Part shown: one piece after another, positions 1 through 10,899 of the stretch | How the letters are laid out: every line of letters begins with the position of its first letter | Position numbering within the stretch: position 1 is the stretch's first letter | Origin: Strongylocentrotus purpuratus | Taxonomy: Eukaryota; Echinodermata; Echinoidea; Camarodonta; Strongylocentrotidae | DNA: 64,000 nt | NCBI RefSeq assembly: GCF_000002235.5 | Contig: NW_022145545.1 | Coordinates: forward strand, 933,501-997,500 | Reading direction: 5' to 3' | The notes under the pieces: model-generated | Databases searched by the model: none | Seen by the model: only the letters and a program-made list of their open reading frames with translations | Told to the model about the DNA's origin: nothing | Position numbers and translations under genes: made by a program

Positions 1-119
1 AACAGATCTAACATTTAAAAAAGGTTTTACACTGTTCATCAGTTGTGTGAGTTGCTGATGAGATAATTTAAAGTACATTTCATCATATCACATGATCTTC
101 TTAGCATGACCCATAGTGA

Positions 120-822
120 CAGGCGCGTAGCCAGGGGGGGCGGTGGGGGCGGTCGCCCCCCCCCAAAAAAAAAACGCCGGCCAAAAAAAAAAAAGAGAGA
201 GAATAAGAAGGAAAAAAAGAAAGAGGACGTAGGAAGAAAAAGGGAAAAGGAGTCAAGACAATGAATCGTCAAAGCTTCCGTGCTTCGCGCGGGAAGGGGG
301 AAACTAAGTTCAAATTAAGAAATATGAGTCGGGAAAGGAACAACGAATCATCTTCTTTCTCTAATAATTTAATGAAACGTCAAAGCTTCGCGCGAGAGGG
401 GGGGGGGGAACAGAATTCAGACAAGGATTAAGAGTCAAGAAAGGTACAACGAATCGTCTTATTTCTCTAATAATTTAATGAAACGTCAAAGCTTCGCGTG
501 AGAGAGGGGAGGGACTGAATACAGATAAGGATTAAGAGTCGAGAGAGGTACAACGAATCGTCTTCTTTCTCTAATAAATTAATGAAATGTCAAAGCTTCG
601 CGCGAGAGAGGGGAGGGACTGAATTCAGACAAGGATTATGAGTCGAGAAAGGTACAACGAATCGTCTTCTTTCAAAGCTTCCGCGCTTTGCGCGGGAGGT
701 CCCCCCTCCCTGCACCCACCCCCCTAGGGAGCGCGCTTTGCGCGCTCTTTAAGTGATTCGCACGCTTTGCGTGCTCACTACCGCCCCCCTCTAAAATGAA
801 ATCCTGGCTACGTACGCGCTTG
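120..822. mobile_element. Non-autonomous TIR element with internal tandem repeats
   Basis: The left end reads aggcgcgtagccagg and the right end is its imperfect inverse cctggctacgtacgcgct. The interior has poly-G/C tracts and about three to four copies of a 104-106 bp unit with the core aatgaaacgtcaaagcttcg (near 371, 477 and 581). No coding capacity was seen. Two smaller elements with related GCGTACG ends lie at 28649-29046 and 61851-62151. The superfamily was not assigned. Confidence 0.6.
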
Positions 823-1139
823 CATATTGAGTGACACAAACAAAACTACCCTGACAAATCATTAGTCTAGCTATCACAAAACCTCAAGGCTTTAAAAAAG
901 GCTTGAACCTACATGTACCTGCCTACAAAGACCACCTTTCAATACTACATGTACCATGTATTTCCCATGGTTATGGCCTTTGTAGACAGGTATGACTCTC
1001 ATGGCTCAAAATCTCATAGAAGACAGAACTCAATGGTCCATATTCTACAAATATCTGCACCCACCCCTTTGTTCAGCACGACTTAAATGTTGCATCGGGT
1101 TCTATAACTGAATTTTGTAGAACATGGGCTGAGTAGTTT

Positions 1140-1480
1140 ACCTGGGGAATAGAAGACAATTCCTGAAGGCTTTGTTCAGCATGACTTAAATGTTGCATCT
1201 GGTTTTATAACTGAATTTAGTAGAATATGGGCCAAGTTGATTACCTGGGGAGTAGCAGACAATTCCTAAAGGCTTTGTTCAGCATGACTTAAATGTTGCA
1301 TCTGGTTTTATAACTGAATTTAGTAGAATATGGGCCAAGTTGATTACCTGGGGAGTAGCAGATAATTCCTAAAGGCTTTGTTTAGCATGACTTAAATGTT
1401 GCATCAGGTTTTATATAACTGAATTTAGTAGAATATGGGCCAAGTTGTTTACCTGGGGAATAGCAGACGATTCCCGAAGG
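1140..1480. repeat. 103-105 bp tandem repeat copying the 3' edge and splice donor of FMN reductase exon 2
   Basis: The motif acctgggga(a/g)tag(a/c)aga begins at 1140, 1243, 1346 and 1451, so the period is 103, 103 and 105 bp. The copy at 1451 is the true exon end. On the minus strand each intronic copy still reads close to GIVCYSPG followed by a GT donor (ccaggtaatc or ccaggtaaac), so three decoy donors lie downstream of the real one. Confidence 0.85.
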
Positions 1481-1689
1481 CTTGTAGCTGAAGATGGACG
1501 CAGGGAAGTAGTCAAAGAGGTTGCTGAGACCTGGTGGGATAGAGTGGTTGTACTCCCCAGAGACAACCACGTAGCAGTCTGCAGCGACGATCTTTGCCTT
1601 GGCTGTCTGCAGGATAGTAGGGGCTTCCAATTGGTCTTTGTAGAAGTGAATGGGTTTGGTGAGGATAGGAAGATTCATTTCCTGTGCAT
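1453..1689 (-). CDS. FMN reductase-like gene, exon 2
   Basis: 237 nt, phase 1 to phase 1. The acceptor AG complements 1690-1691 and the donor GT complements 1451-1452. It encodes the central part of the fold with the EYNHSIPPGLSNLFDYFP signature. Both ends of this exon, with their splice sites, are partly duplicated in the flanking introns (see the repeat entries at 1140-1480 and 1631-1990). Confidence 0.87.
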
Positions 1690-3693
1690 CTGTGGAATTT
1701 GAATGGTTAATAATAAAATGATTGCTAAAGGAATGATAAGATGACGGTGACGAATACCGTTTAAGATTTTGTCTTCAGGATGTTGGGGAATTCGGATTGG
1801 TCTTTGTAGAAGTGTAGGTCTTTGTAGAAGTGTTTGGTGAGGATAGGAAGATATAGTTCCTGTGCATCTGTGGAATTTGAATGGTTAATAAAAGATGATT
1901 GCTAAAAGAATGATAAGATGACTATGAGTCTATGATGAATACCGTTAAAGATTTTGTATTCAGGATTGGAAGGTTCAGTACCTGTGTAGCCAGTCTGTAA
2001 TATTAATTTAAAGCGATGACGAAATTAAAATTTAAAAAAAAAGCTAGCAACAACATCAACAACAACAATAATAATAATAGTCATAGTAATAATTTCAATT
2101 TCAATTTCCCAACAGACAACATGATACAAGAAAGAAGAACAGGCATCATTCTCACACCAACAAAAAAGGAGGAGAAGACAAGGGTTATTTCTATAGTCAT
2201 TGGAGCCTTGGGAACAGTATCAACAAAACTTAAGAGCTTCATGGCTGATCTTGGAATCAAAATGTAATTTGAGTTTGAAACCAATCAGAAAGCAAGCCTG
2301 GCTGGGAGACTGCATATATTCTGCCAAAGGAAAGGAGTGCAGGAGTTTTCATTTTTGAACCTATTTCTGGACAGTTTGTTTTCATTAATCTATCCTCGTC
2401 TTTGATGTTTACATCGCCGGTTTTGTTAATTGCTTCAGCGGAACTGTGTTATTGTTCTGATTAAATTGACTTGCGCCTCCAAGACATGGTGCACATATTT
2501 GACATTCCATCGTCTGACCTATTTGCACTCCAATTGTCGTCGGTACAAGAACATGTTCCTGATTTATTAAGGAAGCTGGTGATATAAACATTGAAGATAA
2601 GGATAGATCAATGAAAACAACGAAAATCATTACAAAAACATATTACCAGGTGGTATTCTGAAAACTCTTGTTTCTTAATTGTCCTTGTATCTTCACTTTC
2701 GAAAAGTTGGTATTCTGAAAATTTCTTGTATTTTTTTCTCTTATATCTTATTTTCTTTACCCATGCTCAATATAACTGTGATTTATAAGAGAAATTCTGA
2801 AATTCTTGGACTTTTCTGCTATTGTTTCTTTCATGGTAGCTTATTAATTATTAATTACATACATGCAAAGCGCAACCTCCTGTTTTGGTTGTGTTCCTAA
2901 TTGGTTGAACAATTCATTTCAAATCTACCTTTATTTGGTTTACTTCAAAAACTTGGCGTGTCAAAGATAAAATAGAGACAGAGCTCTTCCAGAGATAATA
3001 TTCTGCTAAAACATTTTTCAGAATACCAACTTACAAGAATTTTAGCGCTCTTTTTATCTCAGAGGATACAAAAAAAACTTGCACAACAACTTTTCAGAAT
3101 ACCCCTAGCCCCTGGATGAAGTCTAGTTCCTGTTCTATCTATGGCAACTGACCATTAGATTGTATTACGACGAATTGATGATAACAATAATAAAAATAAT
3201 AATCATAATAGATTCTAATCATAATCATAATGATCATAATCATAATCATAATCACAATCATCATAATCATAATCATAATAATAATAATAATAATAATGAT
3301 AATAATAATAATAATAATAACAATAATAATCATATAATAATAATGACAATTAATGGTGGTGATGATGGTGGTGATGATGAGAGTAATAATGGCAAAAAAC
3401 AAGGAGGACTTGAGCCAGACGACTGAGAAGGAGGAGAGGAAAAAAACAAAAGGTCGGCAGAGAAGAAAGATAGGAGGGAGAAGGAGGATGAATATATAAA
3501 TTTTGTCAAATTACAAATTTTGAGATTTTCAGTCATGTCAGGGGAGGTTACTTAGTAACTTACCCAGAAAATCGACCTCATGTCCTCTTGCTTTCAGTTG
3601 GTTGATCAAAAAGTTTGCCACTCGAATACCTATCCTCCCTTCTCTGCATGTTCCCAAGAACAATACAACTTTCAGTCCGCTTGCGGTTGCCAT
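1453..3693 (-). CDS. NADPH-dependent FMN reductase-like flavoprotein, 5' two exons (partial gene)
   Basis: Two exons are visible. Exon 1 (3693-3564) starts at the ATG and encodes MATASGLKVVLFLGTCREGR and on to GHEVDFL. It ends in G before the donor gtaagtta. Exon 2 (1689-1453) follows the acceptor ttccacag, and the split codon G+AT gives Asp. It reads DAQEMNLPILTKPIHFYKDQ, later VVVSGEYNHSIPP and GIVCYSPG, before the donor gtaaac. Family knowledge: the N-terminal beta strand plus the GTxRxGRxG loop binds FMN phosphate, and the EYNHSIPPxLxN segment is the hallmark of the FMN_red/NAD(P)H:quinone reductase family, a cytosolic flavodoxin-fold oxidoreductase. The expected C-terminal exons, which would start with a GQFGG-like stretch, were not found in 1-1450, so the gene runs off the window. 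The family is confident; the exact substrate is unknown. Confidence 0.85.
1631..1990. repeat. ~166 bp duplication of the 5' edge and acceptor of FMN reductase exon 2
   Basis: ttggtctttgtagaagtg at 1631 recurs at 1797, and the block through cctgtgcatctgtggaattt and the following intron is copied. A third, poorer fragment follows near 1963. On the minus strand the copy keeps a ccacag acceptor, so the exon-like part starts at 1867. It reads DAQELYLPILTK before diverging and reaching a stop. Confidence 0.8.
2115..2345 (+). mobile_element. LINE reverse-transcriptase ORF C-terminal remnant
   Basis: The plus strand encodes KTRVISIVIGALGTVSTKL followed by LGIKM. This resembles the IPIVIGALGTV...LGI tail that closes the ORF of many invertebrate LINE reverse transcriptases. 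The piece is short, lies in intron 1 of the FMN reductase-like gene, and its 5' part is missing. The subfamily is not assigned. Confidence 0.5.
2646..3115. mobile_element. MITE-like foldback element
   Basis: ccaggtggtattctgaaaa at the left is mirrored by ttttcagaatacccctagcc at the right, with a second inner pair (gttggtattctgaaaa / ttttcagaataccaac). No coding capacity. Target duplication was not resolved. Confidence 0.6.
3178..3350. repeat. ATAATC/AAT-rich microsatellite
   Basis: A run of ataatc, aatcat and ataat units with few interruptions. The open frames across it are low-complexity artefacts. Confidence 0.9.
3564..3693 (-). CDS. FMN reductase-like gene, exon 1
   Basis: 130 nt, 43 codons plus one base. 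The start ATG complements 3691-3693 and the donor GT complements 3562-3563. It carries the N-terminal beta strand and the flavin phosphate loop LGTCREGRIG. Nothing upstream in frame suggests an earlier start. Confidence 0.85.
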
Positions 3694-4383
3694 GTCGATC
3701 TCTTCCTGCTCTGAACAAAAATGGTATCGTTATCGTGGTCCTCGTCTGGCTTTGAAACTCGGGATGCGAAATCAAACCTTGAAATTGAATAGGCTCCTTC
3801 ACTTCAGCTTGGTAGTAGTGGTAAACACGTACACCTGGCCTAGATTTATAACAGCTAGTGCATGCAGTTGAGCTAGAGATGAGTTCGTGCGTGGCGTTAA
3901 GCTGTGTACCAGACCAGTCCAGTGTAACAATTCCAATTCAATTGTGATTGAAACGATAATTGAAACGAACCAAAGCGGGGTGCACAATATGTCAATATGA
4001 CTAAGCACTTTTCTCGCATGCAAGCGATGTTGAATGTGAACTGAGCCCTGGGTGGCCCGTAAACATGATAAACACAGTCTGCTGTGGCATGCGGCGCGGT
4101 AACTCTCAATGCATGGATATGGTCGTTAAAGTGGGCGTGGTCAGATGGTCAGCTGGAATGCTCCGTTAGCATGCCCCTCCCCCATCCTAACGCTCGGTAT
4201 CATCAGCCAGTTAATAAAAAATTATCATAGGCCTATTATTAAGTCAAAAAAGCTATACAAAAGACTGGGATACTGCAAATGGAAGGAAACGATCTATGGA
4301 GCACTTAGAGAAAGCAAATATATAGAAGAATAGAGAAGAACTGGAGAGTAGAGGGAAAATAGTCCATAAAGAGACAGAGAGAG

Positions 4384-4388
4384 GAGAG

Positions 4389-4447
<59 letters not shown>

Positions 4448-4462
4448 GAAGAGAGAGAGAGA
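4384..4462. repeat. (GA)n microsatellite
   Basis: Nearly pure ga repeat in the intergenic stretch between the FMN reductase-like gene and ATP5IF1. Confidence 0.93.
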
Positions 4463-6441
4463 AACGAAAAAGGGTTGATAATTCGTAGACAAGACATATG
4501 AGATGAGAGAATTTTAACAAGACAGTCAGAGGAAGGTAGAGAGTGAAGGAGCAAGAGAAATATATGGGGGGGGGGGTGCATGGTGTCCCCATCATGAGTT
4601 TGTGTTTTTGAATGGATGGATTAAACTTTTACAAGATTGTCCTTCATCAAGACTTTTTCTTCAGGTTGGAGGACAACCGCCTGATAATCCCCTCTTAAAA
4701 CACAACTGTGCACACCATAATTAGTAAAATACACACAAATTAATTGTTTTTGTGCCCCTTGTTCAATATTAGGTCCAACTTGCACCTGAGATTTTTGAAA
4801 ATTATGCCCTTCTCCAACAAAATCCTTGATCAGCCTAAACAAAAAACATCCTAAACTTGATCTCACAAATTAAATTTGCCACTGTACCATTTTATTTACT
4901 TGATAATGTATGGTTGGGGCCAGAATGCATCAACAAGAGCGAAATGAAGTGAGTTTTTACCACTCCTTTCAACACTTTCATAATCATTACAACCACATCC
5001 CTACCAAGTATATATGCCACGTCACCAATTTCAGCAGACCCCCCCCCCCCCCACACACAAATAACCTAGATTTGTTGGTTAACTTGTATACTAGTTGAAT
5101 CACAAGAGTTGGAAACCTAATAAAAGTTTGATAATTCAAAAACTTAAAAGCATTTTAGGCAAACAATGACAAAAAAAAAAAAAAATGAAAGGGCCTGAAG
5201 CTGAATAAGTGAGAACTAAAGACCGAGGGGTCCATGATCATTACAATAGTCCAAATTAGCAACTCTTTGATGTTACACAATGTTGCAATCTTGCACAATG
5301 AATTGAAAATACATGCATTAATTGCTTTTATGAATTGTATATGAAGATTGAAGAGGGATATTATTTCCATACAAATGTACATAGGCCTATAGAGAACACA
5401 GTATTCTTGCTTCTCTCATTGGACAGTGTACACATACAGATTCCGAGATGCTGTAGTCCCAGTCATAGAAGTCGTATCAGTGATATTTTACGTCTAAAAC
5501 CTCTCACACTCTTGCAACTTCATTGTGCTGCCAATTTAAGAATATGTATGGTATTACAGAGCTAGAAGATAAAAGGGTAATTTTTTTCCTTCTAAGTTTG
5601 TCCTTTAAAGCCACCATTGGTTTATATTAACATGTATTGATATTCATTTTTTTTTTAAAAGACAATGTAAACAACACTATCCTTTCAAACCCATGATTAT
5701 CCAACAAAAACAAACATGAAAAGCAGTATACATTGTTTTAGTTTTTAATTTTGTATTAACTTCACATCTCTATAAACAACACATACATGTACATGTATCA
5801 CACTTAATACCTTGTGTGTACACGCAGGGTAAGCATTTGGATACGTCAATGAGGAGTCTCCTTTCAATATGAGAAAGTCAAGTATGTTTTCCTGAAGTAA
5901 TTCAAGGAAATGACACAGATTCTCATGCAAAACATGGACATATCAATAATCTCCTAAACTTCAACTCTCAATGTGATAAAGGTATGGAAAAGGAAGATAT
6001 TTGTCAATTTGTAGAGTATGTCTGATAATTGCTAAATTAGACGGTCTCTTTCAACTTATTTCAACACATGTGGTCTGAAAAGTTGAAACTTGATTTGCTT
6101 TGAGCATACGCAGTAAAATAACAAGGCAATTAGATGCATTTTAGAAGAAAAATAATAACTACAATCATTTCAGATTATCTATGGATAAAATTGACAGAAG
6201 AGAATCACATTCTTTTAGGTTGATCAAAATCAAAGAAATAGAACAATCACCTTTTGAGCAAAGTATTTTTCTTCTCTTTTAGATCAGTATTTATAGTTGG
6301 TCACACCACTAACTCCTGAATGAATATACAGATCTTTAACAAACTTTGAAGCAAAACATACTGATAATCTGAGAAAATATCATCTTGCAATACATTATGC
6401 TTCATACATGGTGCCGTATGACAAGTTAGAATAAATTCAAT
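4463..6441. other. Region downstream of ATP5IF1; possible 3' UTR
   Basis: No convincing coding exon is seen. The complement of tttatt at 4891-4896 is a possible AATAAA signal for a long 3' UTR of ATP5IF1, but nearer alternatives cannot be excluded. There is a poly-C run at 5041-5052 and AT-rich DNA elsewhere. Confidence 0.3.
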
Positions 6442-6579
6442 CTAATCACTATCGCTTTCGATTTCATCCTTTCGCTTCTTAAGCCTTTTGATTGATTCTT
6501 CGTGTCTACGGATTTCACTCTCATGTGCCTCGATTTCGTCATTATGGTGTTTCTTCAGGGCTTTGAGCTGTTCCGCTTG
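6442..6579 (-). CDS. ATP5IF1: ATP5IF1 exon 4 (coiled coil, stop)
   Basis: 138 nt from acceptor tttgaag to TAG. It encodes 45 residues rich in E, K, H and R with heptad spacing, as in the antiparallel coiled-coil dimerisation region of IF1. Confidence 0.93.
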   Translation of the reverse strand, partial: QAEQLKALKKHHNDEIEAHESEIRRHEESIKRLKKRKDEIESDSD

Positions 6580-9500
6580 CTTCAAAGAGAGAAAGAAAAA
6601 GAAAAAATAATAAATTCTCTCAGACTTGAAGAATATTTTTGTTTATTATTATTATTATTAGTGATTACATCTTACTGCTATCATTTCGTCAGAAGGACTG
6701 GGAGTGAAGGAGGGGGGGGGGGTGCACATCAAGCAAAAAGCATATGAAACATACTGTTAATATTTTTTATTTTTATTTTCTGGAAATCCATGTGACTCAC
6801 TTAAAATATTACTGTTGTTTTCTATTGACTGTTTCTTGACTTTCTTTTTGCAGAATAAAAAATAATAAGAATCAATATAGTAGTAATAATAATTAACGTT
6901 TCAATATATATAAATAAAAGGAGATGATCCTATCTTATTCAACAGATTTCAGCAAATTATCAATACCATTAAAAATTTGTTGTACAATAGATTTTTTAGA
7001 AAAAACTTCAAAATAAGACGTATTTAAGCTATTTGTCTTGCATTCATCAGAATAAAATGCTTGCCAAATAAAAAATATTAAGCATACTGATAATGATAAC
7101 AATAATAATTACTTTTTTAATATAAACAAAAGGAGATGATCCTATCTTATTCAACAAATTTCAGCAAATTATCAATACCATTCCTTTAAAATTTGTTGTA
7201 TAATAGATTTTTCAGAAAAAGTTCAAATAAGACGTATTGAAACTATTTGTCTTGCATTCATCAGAATAAAATGCTTGCCAAATAAAAAATATTAAGCATA
7301 CTGATAATGATAACAATAATAATTACTTTTTTAATATAAACAAAAGGAGATGATCCTTTCTTATTCAACAAATTTCAGCAAATTATCAATACCATTCCTT
7401 AAAAATTTGTTGTATAATAGATTTTTCAGAAAAAGTTCAAATAAGACGTATTGAAACTATTTGTCTTGCATTCATCAGAATAAAATGCTTGAATGAAACG
7501 AAAAGCTGAAATTATAAAATTCCACGAAATGGCAAATAAACCATCATGATTTTTAAAGAATCTATTGCCATTTCCCTCTACTCACCAATGCCCTGAAATA
7601 TTGTTCCTCATGTGCGGCTTCCATCTTACCAAAGGCACCTCCTGCATCACGGATAGATCCTCCAGTACCACCTCCCTAATTAGCAAAATAAAAAGAAATG
7701 AAATAGAACAATCATTCTCAAACAGGATTCAAGGATGAGCATATAAATGTCCAAATATGATGTGGCAGAAACACAATTTTACTTGGATGAAGGGGTAGTG
7801 TCCCCCAAAAAAAAAGTTTTAAAAAAATAAACGTACTAAAAAAAAATTAAGACATTGTAATCACAACTGATTAAATTTGCCTAAATTGCATGATTGATTT
7901 TATAGGAATGAAACAGTACTGCATTGCGAATTTGCGATTTACAAATAATGAATATAAAACAAACAAATTATTAAACAAGTGCGTATGCTCTTTTGAGAAA
8001 GAGGTTAAATGTAACACGGTGCCTGGTCGGAATACCCCTCAGGAAGCGGAGCGTGTGCACTTTCATGAGTGGATTAGCTATTGTATCCAATGAACAGGGT
8101 AATAATAATAATGTAAGGCACTTGGAAAGTTATTATTCAGCAAAATGTGACCATTATTATTATTATCATAGTGAAATGTTACCTTATTTTATTAAGTATG
8201 AAGCCTCATTGACACATGACAAAGTAACCATCTAAACTTACTGTGGCATATCATTCACATGTAACATGTACATAAATAGCAAATACGGTAAAGGCCCCCA
8301 AACAATAGCTGCATGCATTAGAAGCCTCTACTCGCTCATCAGTGAGTTAAAAATCCAGACATGTGAAACAAAATGCTTTGGTCATTTAACTTTGTAATGA
8401 TGGTTTTTAAAGTGTTATAACAAAAATATAACATAAGTGTCGCGTATAGTTGAGGGAAACGGGAGCTTCAAATCCTCTGCAAATTTCACATTTTTCTCTA
8501 CCTATATGCGACCCTATACTTTAAAATTTGGACAACTAGGAAGTAAAGTACTAGAGACAACACAAATGTAAGAAATTGCTGCACCATGAACGCAATAATT
8601 ACTATTGAGAATCTTGGCAATTATGTCTTAGAACATCTTTATGTCTTACATGATTTGTATTGTATGTCCTGCTTTGGCAGTTATGAGCCATGACCTGGAC
8701 TATTCTTATTATATGTCTGTGACAGTGTGACTGTGTAAGTCTTTTATGTTTATACTACGTTCCTTTATTGAAGATTGACAATAAAGTGAAACAAAATCAA
8801 ATTTAAAAAGTTCATTTGTGAATGAGGTTGATGAGTAGAAATAGAAGCTTAACTTACACTGCCTGCTCCAGATCCATATTCGCCCCCCATCCTGACTTGA
8901 CTGAAATAGACAAGAAAAGACAAGAAAAGGAAAAGCTCATTAGGCATACGGTTAGACATAAACAAATTAAAAAATCTTACAAAAAAAAAAAACTACAAAA
9001 AAGTTAAAGTCTTTAGTGGTCCTCATTTCTTGAAACGGATACTTCTCAAGTTTTTTTTTCTCTTTCAATTGTAGGGAGTCAACCTATGATGATGAACTTT
9101 GAGAATAGATCCTATGTATTAACAGAGCATTTCGCAACATGGTCCAACTTGTTCATCCTTAATCTGAATTTCCTGATTTTCCTCATATTCAATAGCGATG
9201 ATTTGTTGGCACTCATGCACGTTAGCACCAGGTGCCTTTTCTGTTAAATGAAATGCTAAGAAAGACCTAGAGTAGATGCTGCGGTTTGCGGCAGCTTCAT
9301 TGTTTGCACTGCGCCTCTCGTACTTACACTGTTAGAAAAAGGATTGCATTGTCCTGAAAAAACGCCTAAAATCTAACCAAATGAGCTTCAATGTTGACCT
9401 TAAACTTGTTATTCTGCATCAGTAAGGTAGGCCCCTATTTGATCATTTGAGTATCTTTTTTTAGAGTAAAGGAGGGGGTTATCGACCAGCTTCAGTTTTT

Positions 9501-10683
9501 GGCCGATTGGTTGGATGCATGGTAAAATCCCTTTAAAACACATCGCATAATAGCATATCACATATCCCACACATACCATACCATGCCAGAGTCACTGAAG
9601 AACCACATTTGTAATGAAAAAAATATCCTAAAATATCACATTTTAGCGATGTAATCCGTGGTCCCGCTACCCCAATCTGAAAAATAGAATATCTTACGCG
9701 TGTCTGTAAGAAATATGGGTACCATAAAATGAAATTTATTCCAAGTATTTTTTAGATTAAGAGCTCAATTTTGTGCTGGTCCCAAGCTCAAAAGTATCTC
9801 ACCGCATGTATTAAATCAATGCAGCCAGACACCGCAACGCACACACGATATCTCTGTCTAATTCAGATTCCAATGTCCGATCACTGCAGTACTAGTTTTC
9901 GGCCTGGCGAGCTCTGGGGCGAGCTCTGGGGAGCTCCGGGGTGCTCCGGCGTGGGATACCTGCTCCGCCCGCTAGTACTATGGATCAGCGCGGAAACGCA
10001 CGGCGCACACGCACGCTTCCTATTGACTTTGTACATGCGACCGAAAACTGGTTCGCTATGCCGATAACCGACTCCGAAACAGTGAAAATTGAAATGAATA
10101 TTGTCATGGCAATTCGTGATTTTTTTCTGGGATTCTTTTTTTGTTTAAATAATAATAATAAGTGCTTCATGATTTGAAGAAGAAATGATAATAAATAGGA
10201 AGTAAAGGGTCCAAAAAATAGGATTTTGTCTTAAGTGGCCGAAAACCCCCTCCTCTACTCTAGTTTTAGTTATTTTACTTTTTACTTTTAAAGTCTAGAG
10301 CATTTTTTCTGTTCTGGAAGTGAGACTTAAATTGGGCAGAACCTTAAGTATTACCAAGTTACTCATTTACAGACACGACAGATCTATGAACTGGATCCGC
10401 AGCTACAAGCCCCAGCTCATTTAGATAATCAGAGTGATTATTTTCAAAATGGGGTTTCATTTACTGGTCTGGCACATGACACGACACGGATTTCAACACA
10501 TGGGACAATAATGAAAACAAAATTGTAGCTTCTTCTTTATGACGACACTCTCTCATTAAACATCGCACACCCATTCGTTAACTCGCCATTAATTAACTTT
10601 CAAATTGCGAATACTTCAAATACAAACCTCACTGCTAACACTGGTCGCCAAGCTTTCAGCAAAGATATACGAGCTAAAGCCAT
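6442..10683 (-). CDS. ATP5IF1: ATP synthase inhibitory factor 1 (IF1), mitochondrial; complete, 4 exons, 108 aa
   Basis: Four phase-compatible exons (10683-10628, 8900-8858, 7675-7586, 6579-6442) give 327 nt, 108 aa plus stop; human IF1 is 106 aa. The N-terminus MALARISLLKAWRPVLAV is basic and amphipathic, as expected for a mitochondrial import signal. The conserved inhibitory segment reads GGSIRDAGGAFGKMEAAHEE then QYFRAL. The C-terminal coiled coil reads QAEQLKALKKHHNDEIEAHE then SEIRRHEESIKRLKKR and ends ESDSD. Family knowledge: IF1 inserts its inhibitory helix into the F1 alpha/beta interface to block ATP hydrolysis when matrix pH falls. His residues in the coiled coil (human H48/H49 region) tune this, and the KKHH pair is kept here. 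No broken residue was seen. Identification is confident from motif order and length. Confidence 0.95.
6905..7495. repeat. Three-copy tandem repeat, period ~213 bp
   Basis: gagatgatcc starts at 6921, 7133 and 7347. The blocks share ttcagcaaattatcaatacc and cttgcattcatcagaataaa. The array lies in ATP5IF1 intron 3. Copies two and three are nearly identical, which suggests recent expansion. Confidence 0.9.
7586..7675 (-). CDS. ATP5IF1: ATP5IF1 exon 3 (inhibitory helix)
   Basis: 90 nt, phase 0 at both ends, acceptor taattag and donor gtgagt. It encodes 30 residues including SIRDAGGAFGKMEAAHEEQY, the most conserved part of IF1. Confidence 0.95.
8858..8900 (-). CDS. ATP5IF1: ATP5IF1 exon 2
   Basis: 43 nt between acceptor tatttcag and donor gtaagt. 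It encodes (S)QVRMGGEYGSGAGS, the Gly-rich linker before the inhibitory helix. An alternative acceptor nine bases on (gtcag) would shift the frame, so this start is preferred. Confidence 0.8.
8901..10627. other. ATP5IF1 intron 1
   Basis: AT-rich intron without recognisable exons. A GC-richer patch at 9900-9970 holds short gagctc/ctccgg direct repeats. Confidence 0.5.
10628..10683 (-). CDS. ATP5IF1: ATP5IF1 exon 1 (mitochondrial presequence)
   Basis: 56 nt. ATG complements 10681-10683 and the donor gtttgt follows GAG. It encodes 18 residues of presequence plus two bases of a Ser codon. Confidence 0.85.
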
Positions 10684-10870
10684 ATTAAGGAAATTTACTG
10701 ATATTTACTAGAGAAACACTGTCCAGAAAGTTCTCCAAGGCACCGCTATCACTTCTCCTCTTCAACCGAGAGATGGCGCTAAACAAGAATATACTCATAT
10801 ACAGCCATAGATGATTTCTCGGAAATCTCCGCGATCTTAAATTATCTTCAATATACACCTTTGTTTATTC
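10684..10870 (-). promoter_or_regulatory. Putative ATP5IF1 5' UTR and promoter region
   Basis: The stretch just upstream of the ATP5IF1 ATG is not repetitive and lies before the C/T-rich array. No TATA box was recognised. It is placed by position only. Confidence 0.3.
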
Positions 10871-10899
10871 TCATATTCATATTCGTTTGGAATACCTCA

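Noticed and set aside
1445-1702. Plus-strand frame covering FMN reductase exon 2
   Set aside because: Antisense shadow. The minus strand has the family motif and both splice sites.
4253-4595. Several overlapping Ser/Leu-rich minus-strand frames
   Set aside because: They are translations of the (GA)n microsatellite.
4621-4866. 81-codon minus-strand frame between the FMN reductase-like gene and ATP5IF1
   Set aside because: No recognised motif, no fitting splice partners, and it lies where an ATP5IF1 3' UTR or intergenic DNA is expected. It could be a repeat fragment.
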